The notes beneath the pieces were generated by a model that did not search any database, was not told the origin of the DNA, and saw nothing but the letters and a program-made list of their open reading frames with translations. Shown piece after piece: positions 36,475 through 49,925 of a DNA stretch of 64,000 nt (position 1 is its first letter; every line of letters starts with the position of its first letter). The translations under genes were made by a program, and so were the position numbers. The DNA lies in contig JACAAK010000003.1 of NCBI GenBank assembly GCA_025093985.1, forward strand, positions 1,736,001-1,800,000, given 5' to 3'. This stretch comes from Calvatia gigantea (taxonomy: Eukaryota; Basidiomycota; Agaricomycetes; Agaricales; Lycoperdaceae).

Positions 36475-37250
36475 AATAGTGAGCTTCGATTTTTGATGGA
36501 AAATGAGGGGCAGTGAATTGGTACAATGTGGTCGCCCTTTGGTCGTGATGGGTTGTCGACAAATGCCAATCCTGAAGCAAGGAGGAAGGCCGGGATGAGC
36601 AAGGCATACACGTGCTGGGGAAAATGAAAGCTACCTTTATATCCGGAAGAAAAGTCTTCTCGAAATCCCTAAAAGATGGAAGTGGAAAGGTCTGGAAGAG
36701 GTGGGCGCCAAAAGATGGTCTTGGGGAACGATATGCAACTGGGGTAGTCGTTAACTGTTTCCGCACAATCAGGAGTGTTTTTTAGCTTTTGAGAGAGAGA
36801 GAAGGGGTGGAGGGTTGTTAAGATGAGTGTAGACTGACCGTAAATTAGAGAGAGATGATGGATGGAGGATTGAATGATAATGCAGTTTGCGAGGAGCTAA
36901 TATGAGGGATAGATAGAGTCTGCCTGAGAGGAAAGAGACTGAGGCAGTTGAAAGATGAGAGCAGATAGGTATAAAAAAGCGTGAGGATCGTGAGGGCAAG
37001 ACGTGGCTGTTTTTTGTAAGACAAGTCCGGAGTTGTGACAGAAATGGGGTTTGTTAGCCTACGAGGAAGGTGAATGTTAAGAAGGAAGGAGAGAGCGAGG
37101 CAAACGGCAGGCTTACTTACTCCCCCCTTCAACCTTTTGATCGCACGCAACGTGCCCTTCTCGCGGTCGGCTTTTCCCAATAATTAATCAACCCACTCCC
37201 CCTGCGTTAGCTACTGATAACTGACAAGCCTAAATCTGCTCCTCAGGTTC
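36475..37250 (-). promoter_or_regulatory. Pyrimidine-rich leader/promoter of the CCCH gene
   Basis: Read on the minus strand, the region upstream of the CCCH start is rich in C and T, with a CTCTCTCTCT run complementary to 36789-36800 and more CT-rich tracts up to about 37100. Pyrimidine-rich stretches before the start are common in highly expressed fungal genes. Extents are approximate and no transcription start was mapped. Confidence 0.35.
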
Positions 37251-37553
37251 TATCGATGAACAACTACTATATACGCAGTTGGATAATACTGCCTCGGGTT
37301 CAGGATGGAATCCACTTGAACCAACATACAAAATGCCGACTGCTGTTCATCCACAACACGTTCTCGTCCATAAACGGCATAGCTTCGACAGTACGGGTTC
37401 CATCTCCGAGCCCCATTGCTCATCCAAACTCGCTCTGCTACACCTCCTTCCAACCCATAAATCATCACAAAGAGGCGCTCTCAGTTGCCATCCCATTGAC
37501 ACCGCTCTTACTCTCCAAGAGCGAAAGCAGCTTCCCACCTCCCCAGCCGCCGC

Positions 37554-37581
37554 GCCGGCACGTGCCCTACACGTGCCCGGC
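37554..37581. promoter_or_regulatory. Paired CACGTG (E-box) dyad
   Basis: Two CACGTG hexamers lie 14 bp apart (37559 and 37569 approximately) inside a near-perfect inverted repeat. The left arm is GCCGGCACGTG and the right arm CACGTGCCCGGC, with one extra C. CACGTG is the classic fungal bHLH site (Pho4/Cbf1/SREBP class). It may serve the CCCH gene about 1.1 kb away; this is inference. Confidence 0.4.
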
Positions 37582-37614
37582 GCTGTGCTCTAAAGATCAT
37601 AGATCATTCCAAGT

Positions 37615-37824
37615 TTAGCGCCTATCTCCATCCCTGTTGTTAACCTGGTTGATATTCTTTGATACTGCGCAGCCTCCCATCGACTGCCTCATCAATTCCA
37701 TCTCGTTTTCAAACAAATCATCAATTTCAAGTGTTTGTTCGAAACACTCAACCCCGTCGTCCGGGTTAGCAAAAAGCGAAACACCGACGTTCCTCCCCGT
37801 CCCGCAACCCTGGAACGCCATCAT
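37615..37824 (-). CDS. Small ORF, 69 codons, unrecognised
   Basis: Minus-strand ORF beginning MMAFQGCGTGRNVGVSLFAN and including ECFEQTLEIDDLFENEMEL. Composition is protein-like and acidic. It lies upstream of the CCCH gene on the same strand, so it could be a small gene, an upstream ORF in a long leader or chance. No family recognised. Confidence 0.2.
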   Translation of the reverse strand: MMAFQGCGTGRNVGVSLFANPDDGVECFEQTLEIDDLFENEMELMRQSMGGCAVSKNINQVNNRDGDRR

Positions 37825-39268
37825 TCAATGCAATTCACACAGCTGAGCGCTGATAGATGGATACGATAAATCTCGTACACGCTCTCTGCCTGCAAGTACG
37901 CTATCTGTCAGGTTGTCTTGAAGAACCCGTTCTCCTTCCGATCAATTGCCGCTTCCTCCAAACCAAGAACGCCGGTCTTTCGGGAGACCGATAATTTGAT
38001 CCTTCCCACCAAACAAAGATCAAGAAAGTAACACTGACGGTCCCTGACTCGGCGCTGTCGCTTCTTCTTGTTTCTTATGCTGCTTGTGTTGGCAACAATA
38101 TATGCCACTACCGCTCTTATTTTTTTGGAGGTCGCGCAAAAGAAAAAATAAATATAAGCCAGGCTCCGCCACCCGCATGATCATTGACGTCAATAGTCCT
38201 TTCGCCAATCAAGAATCTTCTCCACGCAGCATTCTCTACGATTATAAATGGTATCACTCCACCTTATCCGATCCGCCAGAAGCATCTTAACATCTCAATA
38301 CGTCCCCCTCCTTGTCGAGTTCAACAGAAAACATACGGAGCCACCTTACACCTTGCACATTACCCTTGACTTGGACACCTCCTCCTAAATAGAGATGGAA
38401 TCTGTCATTGCCACTGTCAATATATTGTCTCTCGATACACATGTTTTGAGCACGCGTGATCTCCCCTCGTGCATTGAGTACTTCAGCGCGGACCATAATG
38501 CCAGATATACACCCACCCACTCTACACAAAAAATTAAAGTTTCAATTCTCAATCTTCAAGGCTTCGGGGAAAAGGGGGCATAGGTGCCTTCGCCCCGATC
38601 CACCTGTACGTACGTCGCGCAGATGCCGCGGTTCCGTCAGTCGCCTGGGTAGGGGAGAGGCGTTCATTTTTTCCAAGAGGTTGTCCCGTATTACTCATGC
38701 CCTAACCGCCAAGGAGACACATGTTAGATCTTCTAGATAATGAGCTTATCGTATCGCAATATTGCACTACTCTTCAACGTGATCGTCTGCATGTATTCAT
38801 CTCCGTAAGACATACCGCGGTTTGCCAGGGCAGAGGAAGGTGAATTTTACTAACACCGTTGTCAGAGTTAAACGTGATCATATATCAGCCTGCTTCCGAC
38901 CTTCTGAGCCACGGTAAAATAACCCTCGTTTTACCCGCAAAAGGCGCAGTTTGATATTCTGATAATTCTTCCTGATTTCATATCCTGTAATCATCGGCAT
39001 CGTCTTAACTTGTGAATAGATATTCCACGTCCGCTAATCTAGAAGTCACTGGAATGAGAAAATGAGGACTACCCCAGCCGGCTTTTCCGACCAGAGCTGA
39101 TTTTTCTGATAGTAGAACAACCCTTGACGTAGGTTCTAGCCCGTGCTTCGTGGCGCAAAGAAGGATAAATTCTCAAATAGCATTGGTGATAAATGCAGTA
39201 ACCGCAGCAGTACAGATCAGGTCCGATTATCTTACACTCTCCAGCACTCTCTTGATTATCTCGAGCAG

Positions 39269-42200
39269 TTAGGCATCTGCAGCAATCATCAGGAATAGGA
39301 AGGAGCAAGAAGAGAGGAAAGGAGCTCACAGTACGAAGTGCCCACGAGCATTGTTGAAAGATTCTGCAATTGATCTTCGTCAAACAGAAGTTGGTCCTTA
39401 TGCCAGGTGTCCTGAATATATGGGTTTAGCATCAACTCGTTTCCAGTCACGTCGTCAAATTTGTCTTACCTGATGTGTCTGTGAAATGGTCAGAGGATAG
39501 TACTATCACCTACACACAGACCGGACGTACCTTTTTAAATTCAGAAGCACAATTCCTGATCGTTGTCGATATTGGTGGTGGATCAGTCGCATGGGCCGCA
39601 AGCACTGCAAGTTGTTAGGTGAAGCAATCATAAGACACAGGCCTCTAACGCTTACCTTCCGTCAATGGCGGCATCCACGACTCAACCGAGTAGGGCACGC
39701 TCTCAATGAGCGCGCATAAGCCTAAAATCGCAGAGTGGAGTGTCCGAAGTGCTTCTGCATAGTTAGAATCACGTCTCTCTGGCAGCGTGGACTTCTGGGC
39801 CAGCGAGACAAAACGATTCTGCAGCACCAACCAATTCAGTGTCCTCTTTGCGCACGGTCAGCCAGAAAATAGTACCTTTAACGGAATGATGCTTTGTCGC
39901 TGAGAGCAACGCACGACACCGGCCAACGTCTTAGAAGCCATTTCCCTTACTTCGACATTCTCATCAGCAAGACACTCCATGAGGACCTCCATTACACTGG
40001 ATACACCGCTCTGGGAGATGTGCAGAAGATTCCTATAGAAAAAGACCACCAGAGTTGGCAGGGCTTGGAGCCTTGTGCGCCAAGACTACAGAGCAGCAAA
40101 ATTTCAGAAGTCCGCATCGCATCAAGGAAAGGCAACGCCACACGCACTGTCGTAGATTTGATGGCTGAGACGAAAATTTTCAGGATTGCTTCCACGTATT
40201 CTACCGGTGGTGATACCGCAGAAAGGATATACAGAACAGCCGTGCTGTAGGTATGAAGATCCGAGCTATCGTTGAGTTCTGACATCCGGAGGATCTCAGG
40301 CCTAAGTAGAGTTTTAGCCGCCAAATTTAGTGTGAAGTTCAGTACACTTACAGCATTGGGACGGCATATGGGAAAATCATGGACACTTGAGGGCTGTGGG
40401 CCGAAACCCAGAGCCATTCCAACACTCCTCCAGGGTCAGACTCGAGAAGAAGGCGGTTTCTGAATACTTACATGTTAAACCAACTTTATCGTACTGTGTA
40501 TCGGCTTAGATCAGGCGAGGATCCAATGATCGTGAACGTGGAATTACCTCTGATTGACTGACGCGCGGTGGCGGGAGACGCTCTTCTCTCCACTTCGGCA
40601 TTTCCCTCAAGATCTCTTCTATACGGCCCATGTATTGCGCCTGACTGCTTCGGCGTCAACCACAGAATGATCTCCTAATTGGTGAACCTCACCGAATTTG
40701 TAGCGGGTCTGTCCCTGAGGCGCATGCCTCAAGGAAAACACGAGTAGAAGGGTGATAGGGCCGCCATTGGTTTTGTGCGATGGTACGAAGGATCTGACAA
40801 AATGAACTTCGGATCTTCCAGGGTCGATCAGCCAGGTGAAATATAGATGAGTGAAAGTGGACTTACGTCCGCGTAGCTAGTATTGGCATTATTGAGGATA
40901 GTTCCAACATATTTATCAGCAAGAGGATTGAAAAATAGGCCTGCACTTAAGGCAAGAATGTTGACTAGTGATAGAGATTTCTTCACTAGATGGTCAAGCT
41001 GTCCGTGAGTCCGTGGATGTGAACCAGTTCGAAGAAGACGAACTTTCGAAGGCCGAATCTCCGGTAAACTCAAGCGGGAGGGACAATATCCAGTCAGTCA
41101 AAGGTTGGTATCGGCGAGGGTCGCGGTGGTCCAGGATCCACTGTCAGGCAATTAAGGATCTCAAACCATCGGAAACCCACGGAGACGTCTTGTCACTCAC
41201 TAGGAACAACGACTCCCAGAATGACATGGTTTCTGGCTTGATATTGCTGAGTATACTGTTCAATCGCTCCGTTGTCCACTTCCAGAGCTTTGCCTTCCTG
41301 CCCTGCGGCCAATGCTTCGAGCCTGATTTGGTGAGCCATGAACCCGAATAAATCACATTTGGACTCACCACGTATAAGCCCAGCCCATACCTCTGCACCG
41401 GCACGTTGTTTAAATTTGTCTACATCCAGGAGAAGTGGTTCAATTATCTCGAAGATGACATCGAGGTCGTATTGAACCAGCATCTTCGCTGTGCAAAAAC
41501 TCAGATAGGATCAAGTTTCGGATTTAACGCCACCACTGACCCGCGCTCCTGATTAAGGAAAGGTTTTCTGTTCGGGCATCAAGATTATTAGAGCCCTTCC
41601 CTGTCTCTTGACTCCACAGAGATACTATCTTCTTGAAATGCTCGGGCTGGAGTAATGTAGCTTCAAGTGTTTCGAGCGCAGGCTGCGATTCCCTATCCAG
41701 CACGAACGGAGAGCGATCTCCCATTATGGGTTTATACCCTTTAATTGTTTTGCTCCAAGTTAAGAAGCCCGTTGGGACCTTATCGAAATAGTGATCACTA
41801 AGCGAGGTGGTTGGACAAGGCTCATGAACGGCAATAACACAGCACATACGTTTCCGGAACACTTCCGGAGAGGTGAAGTTTCGAGAGGAACATTTCGGGG
41901 TTCACTATCTCGACTTCTTCCGCAATGGGGTTATGCCATTCTTCAAACCAGAGTTCTTCCTTTGTTTTCGAATAAGTTCTGGACTTAACATGCGAAAAGA
42001 GTTTATGCAATGCTCTCGTCAAGTCGTTAGCCGGATTTACTTATTGTCAGCTGAGTGACCTACCTTTGGGCCGTAGTGCGGATGGTAGGCTGCGGACTCG
42101 TGCATTGGTTCACGAAGAACTGCGCCACGTCGGGTGATACTGGGACATCTCTCCGGAGTAGACCTCTGAGAAAATTAAGCGACATTTGAACATAGCGCCA

Positions 42201-45200
42201 CTATTCGAGACTTAGTTTAACATCAAAGCTGAATTCAGTGAAGTAAATCTTACGTGAGTTATGGGTTTCACTGCGATCTCAAGAATGCTCGCAACCTAAT
42301 TTTTTTAATTAAGGATTATTGCCATTTCTCGCAGAATGGGTTTCATACCGTGCCATGGTGTATCCTGTTTCGTTCACTGAAACGAACCTGGCCTTTACGG
42401 ACAGCCTCGCCCACAAGTTTGTGGTCGATAAAGTTAACTGAGAATTCACTCTCCAAGCCGTGGAGCGCCTCTTCCAATCGGGGCGTTTCCATAGTGTACG
42501 CCTCAGTGTGAATGATGCTCTCATTGATGAGATTCAGGCAGTCATTGGCCACGCTAGACACCAGCTTCTGTATTGAAGGCTAATGAAAGACGACGTTAGT
42601 GGCGTAGATCCATTGTAGAAACAAACTCTATCTTCCCTTTTCCTCACCCTGGCATCCTAACAGGGAAAGCAAGTACCGGGCATGTAGTCCTTGGTCTAAT
42701 TATTTCTAGGTCAGCATGTTGTTCACTGTACCAGGATGTGATATACTAAACCTGTAAGCGCATATGCGGCTGTGGAAACAAGGAAGTCAGTACAGTGCGA
42801 TCACATTATGACCCAACTTACCAATGCCCTTGTTCCATAGGACATAGAGAGCTCCTTTCATACGATCCGGGTCATTACCCTTGCCCAGAGCGTCATATAA
42901 GGTAGGCAGGACGAAGCGTGTCGATCGAACATAATACTGTTGGCATGCCATCAGCCACACTGATGTTTATATTAACCCCAGTAAGTAGGACGTACCCCAG
43001 ACACGTTGTGAAAGACACTCTGTGCTTGTCTGGCAGCGCCAACGATCCAATGACTAGATGACTCGAATTTGATAGTGGAAGACCTACCTTCTTATCCGCG
43101 TATAAGGCGACAATGAAAGTTCCGCCAGCTCGGCCAGTAACATATCGTCAAGTGCCGATCGTCGACGGTATAGAGAATGCATGTATACGCGCCCACTGTG
43201 GTACACACGCGCGCGTTTCACGAAAACTAGCCTTGGGAGTTCCTTCTGCCGTAGCCAAGTGCGACCCCCACTACAATAACAAGATCTAAGTGTTTTCCAC
43301 GCATTGTAATTGACAACGACCCACTCTCTGGCATGCGCATAGTTCTTCTGGATAGAGTCAAAGTCGGATCTGCTCAGCCCATATCCAAGCAGGTAAGTGT
43401 CCATCGCCCTGGTTACACTAATTACTGCGTCGACATGGTCGTCACCCCCAGTGTTTCTCCGTAGTGCGGATGAGGCCCTTTGACTAACTTCGCCAAACCT
43501 TCGGCGCGCCTCAAGGACATGTCGATAACGGGGATCCTTTGGATCAGTCAATGTGAAGCCGGCCTCAACGTCAAGATGGCTGATCACTAGTTCCGGTATT
43601 TCTATTTCTAGGTTCAAGCACGGATTTGCACTTTCTTGGAACTGCTCCTTGTATATGGTGGGCAAGCCGGCCCACGTAGCACGTACAGTATGAAGGTATC
43701 TGTTGATGTGACGAGGTGGATATGAAAGAAGAGCTGGGAACTCACCGACAGAAATCGTTCCGCGCCACACTATCCCACGTCGACGTGGTCATGAGTAGAT
43801 CCTCGACCTTGTTCAGTGCAGGTGTGGTGATCTTGTCAATAACTTCTAAGACGAAAGCTACTTCTGCATCAGATGGCACTGTCCAAGTCATTTAGAGTTA
43901 GTAGATTAGGGGTCCGTTCACGTCTTTAAAGGATACGAACCATGCCAGTCAAGACCCACGTCTTTGGCGTTATAGAGCTTTCCCCAATATAAATTATGAT
44001 TCGCTTGGAAATCTGACCACAAATGAGTAACATGTCCGTCGGCCTCGCTCAGCACTCGAAGGTAACAGATCTCCTTACTTGGACTTTCCCATTCTTCGTC
44101 ATTTACGAAATGACCGCTCAAGGGATAGACACCAGCAAGGGTATGTAACGTCCTTGTGATGAGGCGTCCGGTTCCAGTATAGCCACGTTCGCTCTTTGTC
44201 TTCTCCACAAGCAACGCCAGCAGACTGGTAACGTCGTCCTTGTATTTGAGAAGCTAATTATCGCTAGCGTCTTTAAAAGTTATTTAACTCGGCAATGACT
44301 TGAACTCACTGTGCTGCCACCATACCCGAGGCAACCACGCAGGATTGCCATGTCTGGTGTCTAAGTCAGCGTTGACAGAATTGAACGGGAATGTGTCACC
44401 TACTCCAGTGTAAAGTCGTATCAGATGGTGTGGCCATATGGGTAGACGTCGTTCGGACACTCGAAGCTCCATGTCGGAGTTCTTCCTCAATTTGTGCTTT
44501 ACAGAAAGGAAGGAATCGAGCTAATGTCTTATCGGGCTGTACCCGAGCCAGACAGGCAACAAGCTGACCGAAGGCGCGGACAGCATTGGACTTTGCGTTG
44601 GTAGTCGCATAGTCAAAGACAAGGCCAAGGACAAGATCAAACAATTGGTCTGATAAATGAAGGCACACAACGTCCATCATGTTCTTGATGGACTTGAGTA
44701 CACTCTCTTCGAGCTTTCCACCAGTCGTCCCCTTCTTGCCACCCTCCTCTGGCAAATTCTCGTATAAAGCTAGGACGCGGCGGAAGAGTGACGTTACCCA
44801 ATCGGCAAAGGCCGCCGTGCTATCGCGTGCCAACGATCGTTCTTCTTGGCGGCTAAGGTGAGGTGTCGTACCCATTTCCGTTCCCTCGGGTAATAATTCA
44901 GCATCCCCATCGACATCCATGACCTCCTGTGGCGGGACATCGTCAGACAACGCAACCCCCGTGTGATGAATCGAAAGATCTCCGATTTTGATGTTCTGTG
45001 CCACACCGGTGATAAACATAGTTGCACAGACGGTCTTGACGGGGTCATTCTATCAATGAGGTGAGATACGGTGTGTCCTTTGTATGGGAAAGATTAACTC
45101 ACAAGATCAATGCCAGGTATACAAAGTTCAAGCAACGGGACAATATGTTTCTGACCTCCAAGCCATACCTTCTCAATCGTCAAGGGATTGGTGACGGCGG

Positions 45201-47186
45201 AGAGCATCCCGAGTACTGCTGTCGTCCGGTGTGTTTCATTGACAACCTCTAGGCCATTATACGCCCTTTCCAGCAGCTCTGGCATCACCAGATCTGGCTC
45301 CAGGAAGACCAGTTGACGGAGACAGCCCTGGGCAAAGCCCAACGAGAGAGCGTCTTTAGAAAACATGGCAAGCAAACAAGGGGTACGAAGGATCCGAACG
45401 AAAGCTCGGCGGATCTCTGGAGTAAGGCGACGTCCCTAGTACAAAAGATGAGTTCAAAAAACATAGTCAGATACAAAATAACCCACCGGAGGAGTTTTAC
45501 AACGGTCCAGCTCTTCTTCTTTGGTGCGTCTGAGGAAATGTGACGCGAGATAGTGAACGAATGTCGTGAGCTACATGACTTTGTGTTCAGGCCGAGATAG
45601 GGGTTGATTATAATTATGTGACCTACCAATGTGGTCCAAGGGCCGGAGTTCGAGGGATGGAAGAATGATTCAGTACAAGTAATCAGTTTATCGAGCGTAT
45701 CTAAGGCCCTTGAGCCCGCAATATAACCAGTTTGCTTGGGCAACTTCCCATCCCGCAAGTGGGTTGGAGTAGGAGCGCGCACTTCACCGTCAACGGACAT
45801 GGAATAAACAATTATCCTGGCCAATGCACCTATAACCCCATGAGCATGTAACGGACAGATTATGGAGAGCGACATACTAATCTTGTTTGGTGCTCTAATA
45901 TTCTTTGGGGGTTTATCCAATGAGCCATCCGCATGTGATGCCGTTGAAGATGATGTCTGAGGATACAAGATGTCAGCATTAATCAGTTGAAACCCAGATA
46001 GCTACGACTGTACCTTCATAGATCCAACAGGTACAGCTGCCAAGGATAATTCGTTTAAGCAGGACCTACTGGCATGAATGGAAGCGCATACCCATCATGT
46101 TTAAGCCTTTACTTGTCAACAGATTCCATTGTTCTGTGGTCCAAATGCCAACGTCCTTCCAGCGAGCAGCACCTTCACTGCCGAATTCACCTGATGGCCC
46201 CGAAATATGGTCGCGTGACAGCTCGCCTGCCAGCTCCATGAACTTCTCGTCCAAAGATGCGGAGTTGAAGGCCTCCCATATTTTGAAGATTGCTGGTAGG
46301 TAAGCATCTGCGTGCGTAGGTGGTAGGAATGCCGTCAAAATAGCAGCCGTGGTCCGGACAGTCTAAGTTTGTCGTCAAGTGGTGGATAGAGGACAAATGC
46401 GCATGGACCTACATTAAATGTAAGGAGAGGTAGAAATGTGTCTAGCATATGGGGTATTTCATCCGCTGGGAAAAAGGGCTTGCATTGGGCAGCGAGATCC
46501 ATATAGTAACTGGCCGAATAACTTTTCCAGGGCTCGTAAGCTGAGTATTAAGGGAAGAACCGGCCAATCGTACCCAGAGTCAGCCCAAGGCTCTTGTTCG
46601 ATGATACGCCACAACGGCCGCCAAGGAAGTTGTAGATCAGCTGGCTCGAGTTTTCGTTTCTGGCCGGGCTTATTGTTGCACAAGCGGGAAATCATGTCAG
46701 ACCAGCCTCGGAAGGTGCGAATATCTATTCCCGGAAGGAGACAAAGCTCATAGTAAAAGCGTACGAGCTTTGTGCGTGTAGACTTGAGCATAGGGTAACG
46801 CATAAGCAACCAACTATTCTCGTTCTTTTGTTAGACGGTGACAATGTCAAAATATGCGCGGTTGCGCACCATTGGAGAAGACCATCCCAGGATGTGAGTA
46901 ATTGCCAATTCTTAGCTTTGGCAGCGATATACAATCTTCCAACTATGAATTCAAGTTTATCTTGCATCTGCTGGAACGATTCGCATTCATAAGGAACTGA
47001 ATCAAGGTACGTCTGTAGAGCTCCGCGCTTCTCCTCGAGCCAAGATTGTTCATCGTCCTCCTGTCCGGAGCTGAGCAGAGAAGGCTCGTCGTCGTCCATG
47101 TCTAGATCAGTTGAGTAAAGCTGGTTAACAGAATCGGGGGCAGTTGAGCCCAAGATTGAGGTTATCGCCTCAGCTATAGCTTCCAT
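39269..47186 (-). CDS. BLM10: Proteasome activator Blm10/PA200 (complete, paralog 2)
   Basis: This is a giant HEAT-like repeat protein that caps the 20S proteasome in the nucleus and cytosol. The start at 47186 gives MEAIAEAITSILGSTAPDSV. An acidic stretch (DLDMDDDEPSLLS) follows, then KNWQLLTSWDGLLQW and, across an intron, SWLLMRYPML. Family-type segments include TEQWNLLTSKGLNMM, FMELAGELSRDHISGP, DQLFDLVLGLVFDYATTNAK and AVRAFGQLVACLARVQPDKT. Later come FLTWSKTIKGYKP, FKQRAGAEVWAGLIRGE, EVREMASKTLAGVVRCSQ and LCALIESVPYSVESWMPPL. The final intron (about 39278-39331) joins TAC-T to AT-GCC-TAA, giving SYYA at the C-terminus, the conserved HbYX-type docking tail. Gene length 7.9 kb with many short introns fits a protein near 1,900 residues. 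Not every internal exon edge was resolved. It is head to head with Aim18. Confidence 0.9.
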
Positions 47187-47465
47187 GATCGTGTGGGGAG
47201 GAATGACATACGATGATGGGTATATATACACGAATGGGGAGCTTACGAGTCCTGGTGACGCGTCCGGACGTGTGTCAGAAAAGGCAATGGCTTGATCAGA
47301 AGAACAGACTCCTTGATCGCTGTCGTATCTCGTCGTAAGTTAAGTATGCGCATCCTCTCAGGCCAGTGACGCATCCGATCCGGGGACGCGCGTCGATATT
47401 CCCTGACACGTGCCAGGCCTCTTTCGCTCGGTGTTTGGTTATTTTTATCCCATTCATCCCGAGAA
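47187..47465. promoter_or_regulatory. Divergent promoter, BLM10 / AIM18
   Basis: There are 279 bp between opposing start codons. ORFs crossing the region are shadows. No known proteasome-associated control element (PACE, GGTGGCAAA) was seen. Confidence 0.45.
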
Positions 47466-48533
47466 ATGTCCTTCCTCCAACCACTTGCAAGGCTTGTTTT
47501 CACAAATGGTAGTCGTATTGGGCGCCTTGCAAAGCCACGGGGACATTCGACTGTCACTGTTCGCCGTCCTTCAAAATTCCCAAAGCCGCTGCTATGGGGT
47601 GGTGCTTTTGCGGTGGCCGCCTCTTTAGGCTTAACTGCGACGACTGTATACTCCGACGCTGACGCGAAACCGACGGCGAAAACGGAAGAGGGTGAGGACA
47701 AAGTTGGTAAGGTGTCAATATGGTTTTTACGAGGCCTCGTACTCACCACAAGCTGTCTTTAGTTGACCCTGCCACATCAATTGCTTTCCCGAGGACAGTC
47801 AAAGTTCCCGCCAATATTCCGATACCACCTTTGACTCTCGTTGGTCTTGGCGTACGAACGGTTTCGTTCATTAACATCAAAGTTTACTCGGTTGGTCTCT
47901 ACGCCGACTTGGAAAACCCTGACCTTCATGTTAGTTTCCGCCGCTCCTTTCTCCCCCATAAATTCTTTGACCACATATCGTTGCAGGTCCCTCGAGATCT
48001 CACTCCAGAGCAGAAGATTAACCACATCATCAAGAATACTGCTTGCGTTGTTCGAATCGGTGCGTAGAAACTACGTATGTAAGATATAATTGTCAATACT
48101 CATCGACGCCGCAGTTCCAACTCGGTCCACCGGTTACACTCACTTACGGGATGCCTTCACGCGCGCTTTGAACACTCGTCTCTTGAAGGCCAAAGAGAGC
48201 GGAGAATTAACTGAGGAGCAAGTTATTCAAGAGGGTTCTCCCATTAGAAAGCTGTCGGGCTTGTTCCCTAACGCACCTCTGTCCAAGAGAACACCTCTTG
48301 ATATTTTCCTCACGGCTCCACAACCAGGAAAACCTCGTGCATTGATCTTCCGTGACCTAGGAATTGTTGAGAGTGATTGGGTTGCGACGAATTTAGTCCT
48401 CAACTACGTTGGACCGGAGTGCCCTAGCCCCGCGGTAAGCTTGTGTCCCTCTATGATTGCAAACGCTGATATGTGTTTTGTTTTACAGCTAAAGGAATCT
48501 ATTCTCAAGAACTTAGTAGATTTTGAAAAGTGA
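47466..48533 (+). CDS. AIM18: Aim18/Fmp22-type chalcone-isomerase-fold mitochondrial protein
   Basis: This is a mitochondrial protein with the chalcone isomerase (CHI) fold; related yeast proteins Aim18 and Aim46 have no settled enzymatic role. The N-terminus is a basic presequence (MSFLQPLARLVFTNGSRIGR) followed by a membrane segment (LLWGGAFAVAASLGLTATTV). The CHI domain reads DPATSIAFPRTVKVPANIP, TLVGLGVRTVSFINIKVYSV and GLYADLENPDLHV. Next are DLTPEQKINHIIKNTACVVR, TGYTHLRDAFTRALNTRLLK, GKPRALIFRDLGIVESDWVA and NLVLNYVGPECPSPA. The last exon is LKESILKNLVDFEK. Introns about 47703-47762, 48060-48113 and 48436-48489 have good borders. The conserved Arg in GVRTVSF matches the CHI active-site region. 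About 295 residues. Confidence 0.88.
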
Positions 48534-48776
48534 TTCGTCCCCTGGCGGGCACCTATATATCCATGTGTATGTTCATAGATAAACAATTCTACAACCCTAA
48601 TAGAGCGACAATTTTCATCTGCACATCTCCAACAAACTACCTCGTTATATAAAGACAAGCTCCATCTCGCCTGGCTTCTACCGACAATCACCCGACTCCT
48701 TCCATTCCTCGTATCTGACAACAACTATCACCCAGTTTATCGCTTTCAGACACCAAACCAGGTGCAACCAATATTG

Positions 48777-49925
48777 ATGGCTAAACGATACGAATATCTG
48801 ACTCGTGAGTTCGACCCTTCCCTTGTTTAAGTCAGTAGTTGACCACCAAACGCACAGCTGCGCAAGTTGATCACTTCCTCGAACACGGCTATATTGTGAT
48901 CAAAAATGCTTTCACGAGAGAACAAGCCGTCGAATTCACATCCAATATGTGGGCTCGACTCGGGTTAGATCCTCATGATAAGTCCACCTGGGATACGGAA
49001 AAGATCCATATGCCGTGGCTCAACCGAGTCAAAGTGGCTGACTTCGCTCCAAAAGTATGCTGCTAATACCCTTTATGCTGACCGATCAGGGCGGCCGCTC
49101 ACAATCAGTCAACATGCTAGGCGTGGAGTGCGATGAAGGATTTGCTGGGTGGTGAAGATCGTATAAATGAGGGGTCGGCAACATGGGGCGACTCCTTCAT
49201 CGTCAATCTGGGAACGGAAGAACTCGAGCACCAAGAACCACTTGCACCCAAAGATCTCGACAATTGGCATGTTGATGGGGATTTCTTCGTGAGGTTTTCT
49301 CGAACCCCTGAAAGATGCTTACGTGCTAATGAAAACTAATTCTCCGTGTGGTGTAAAGATTCATTTCCTCGACTCTCCAGAGCAGGCGCTACTGGTCATA
49401 CCCATTTATTCCGATATCTTGCCTAGAGGTGGAGGGACAATGATTTCTCCCGATGGGATTGACCTCATCGCGAAGTACCTCGCTAGCCACCCCGAAGGTG
49501 TCAAACCCGTGGATCGGACCTTTATCCCCTCAAATTCGCAATACCATGACCCTAAGGAGGATCCGGGCTTCTGGGTCCATCTTGAAGCTATTCAACGTTG
49601 CTCCAAGTTCGTCGAACTGACAGGCGAAGTTGGTGACGTTATCCTCATGCACCCGCTCATGATGCACTCTGCGTCCAAGAACCACCTTCGCATTCCACGA
49701 GTCATAACGAATCCGCCAGTCGCTCTCAAGCAGCCATTTATATTTTCGAGGGAAAACGAAGATGGCTACAGTCTTGTGGAGAAAAAGACTTTGAAGGCGA
49801 TTGGAGTTGATCGTCTAAATTTCCAGATTACAACGGAGAGGAGGACCGTCATACCTGCAAGAGTTGCAATACAGAAGAAAATGGAAGAGGAGCAGAGACG
49901 CCGTTTAGCACAGATAGCGGCTTAA
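48777..49925 (+). CDS. Phytanoyl-CoA dioxygenase family protein (Fe(II)/2OG oxygenase)
   Basis: A non-haem iron, 2-oxoglutarate-dependent oxygenase. The start at 48777 (MAKRYEYL) splices over 48808-48857 to give YEYLTPAQVDHFLEHGYIVI, the usual PhyH N-terminus, and then NAFTREQAVEFTSNMWARL. The iron-binding H-x-D is in DNWHVDGDFF; the distal histidine is in VILMHPLMMHSASKN; and the 2OG-binding Arg is in LRIPRV. An intron (about 49288-49360) joins DGDFF to IHFLDSPEQALLVIP. The C-terminal tail is charged and helical (KKMEEEQRRRLAQIAA). The substrate is unknown: fungal PhyH proteins range from lipid hydroxylation to secondary metabolism, and no biosynthetic cluster is nearby. About 330 residues. 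Confidence 0.88.

Larger units (their letters stand above)
37251..39268. other. Interval without a firm gene
   Basis: About 2 kb upstream of the CCCH gene and downstream of Blm10. Overlapping ORFs of 60-120 codons occur on both strands. The best candidate is a 69-codon minus-strand ORF at 37615-37824. A paired CACGTG dyad is at 37554-37581. Otherwise I see nothing I can support. Confidence 0.4.
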
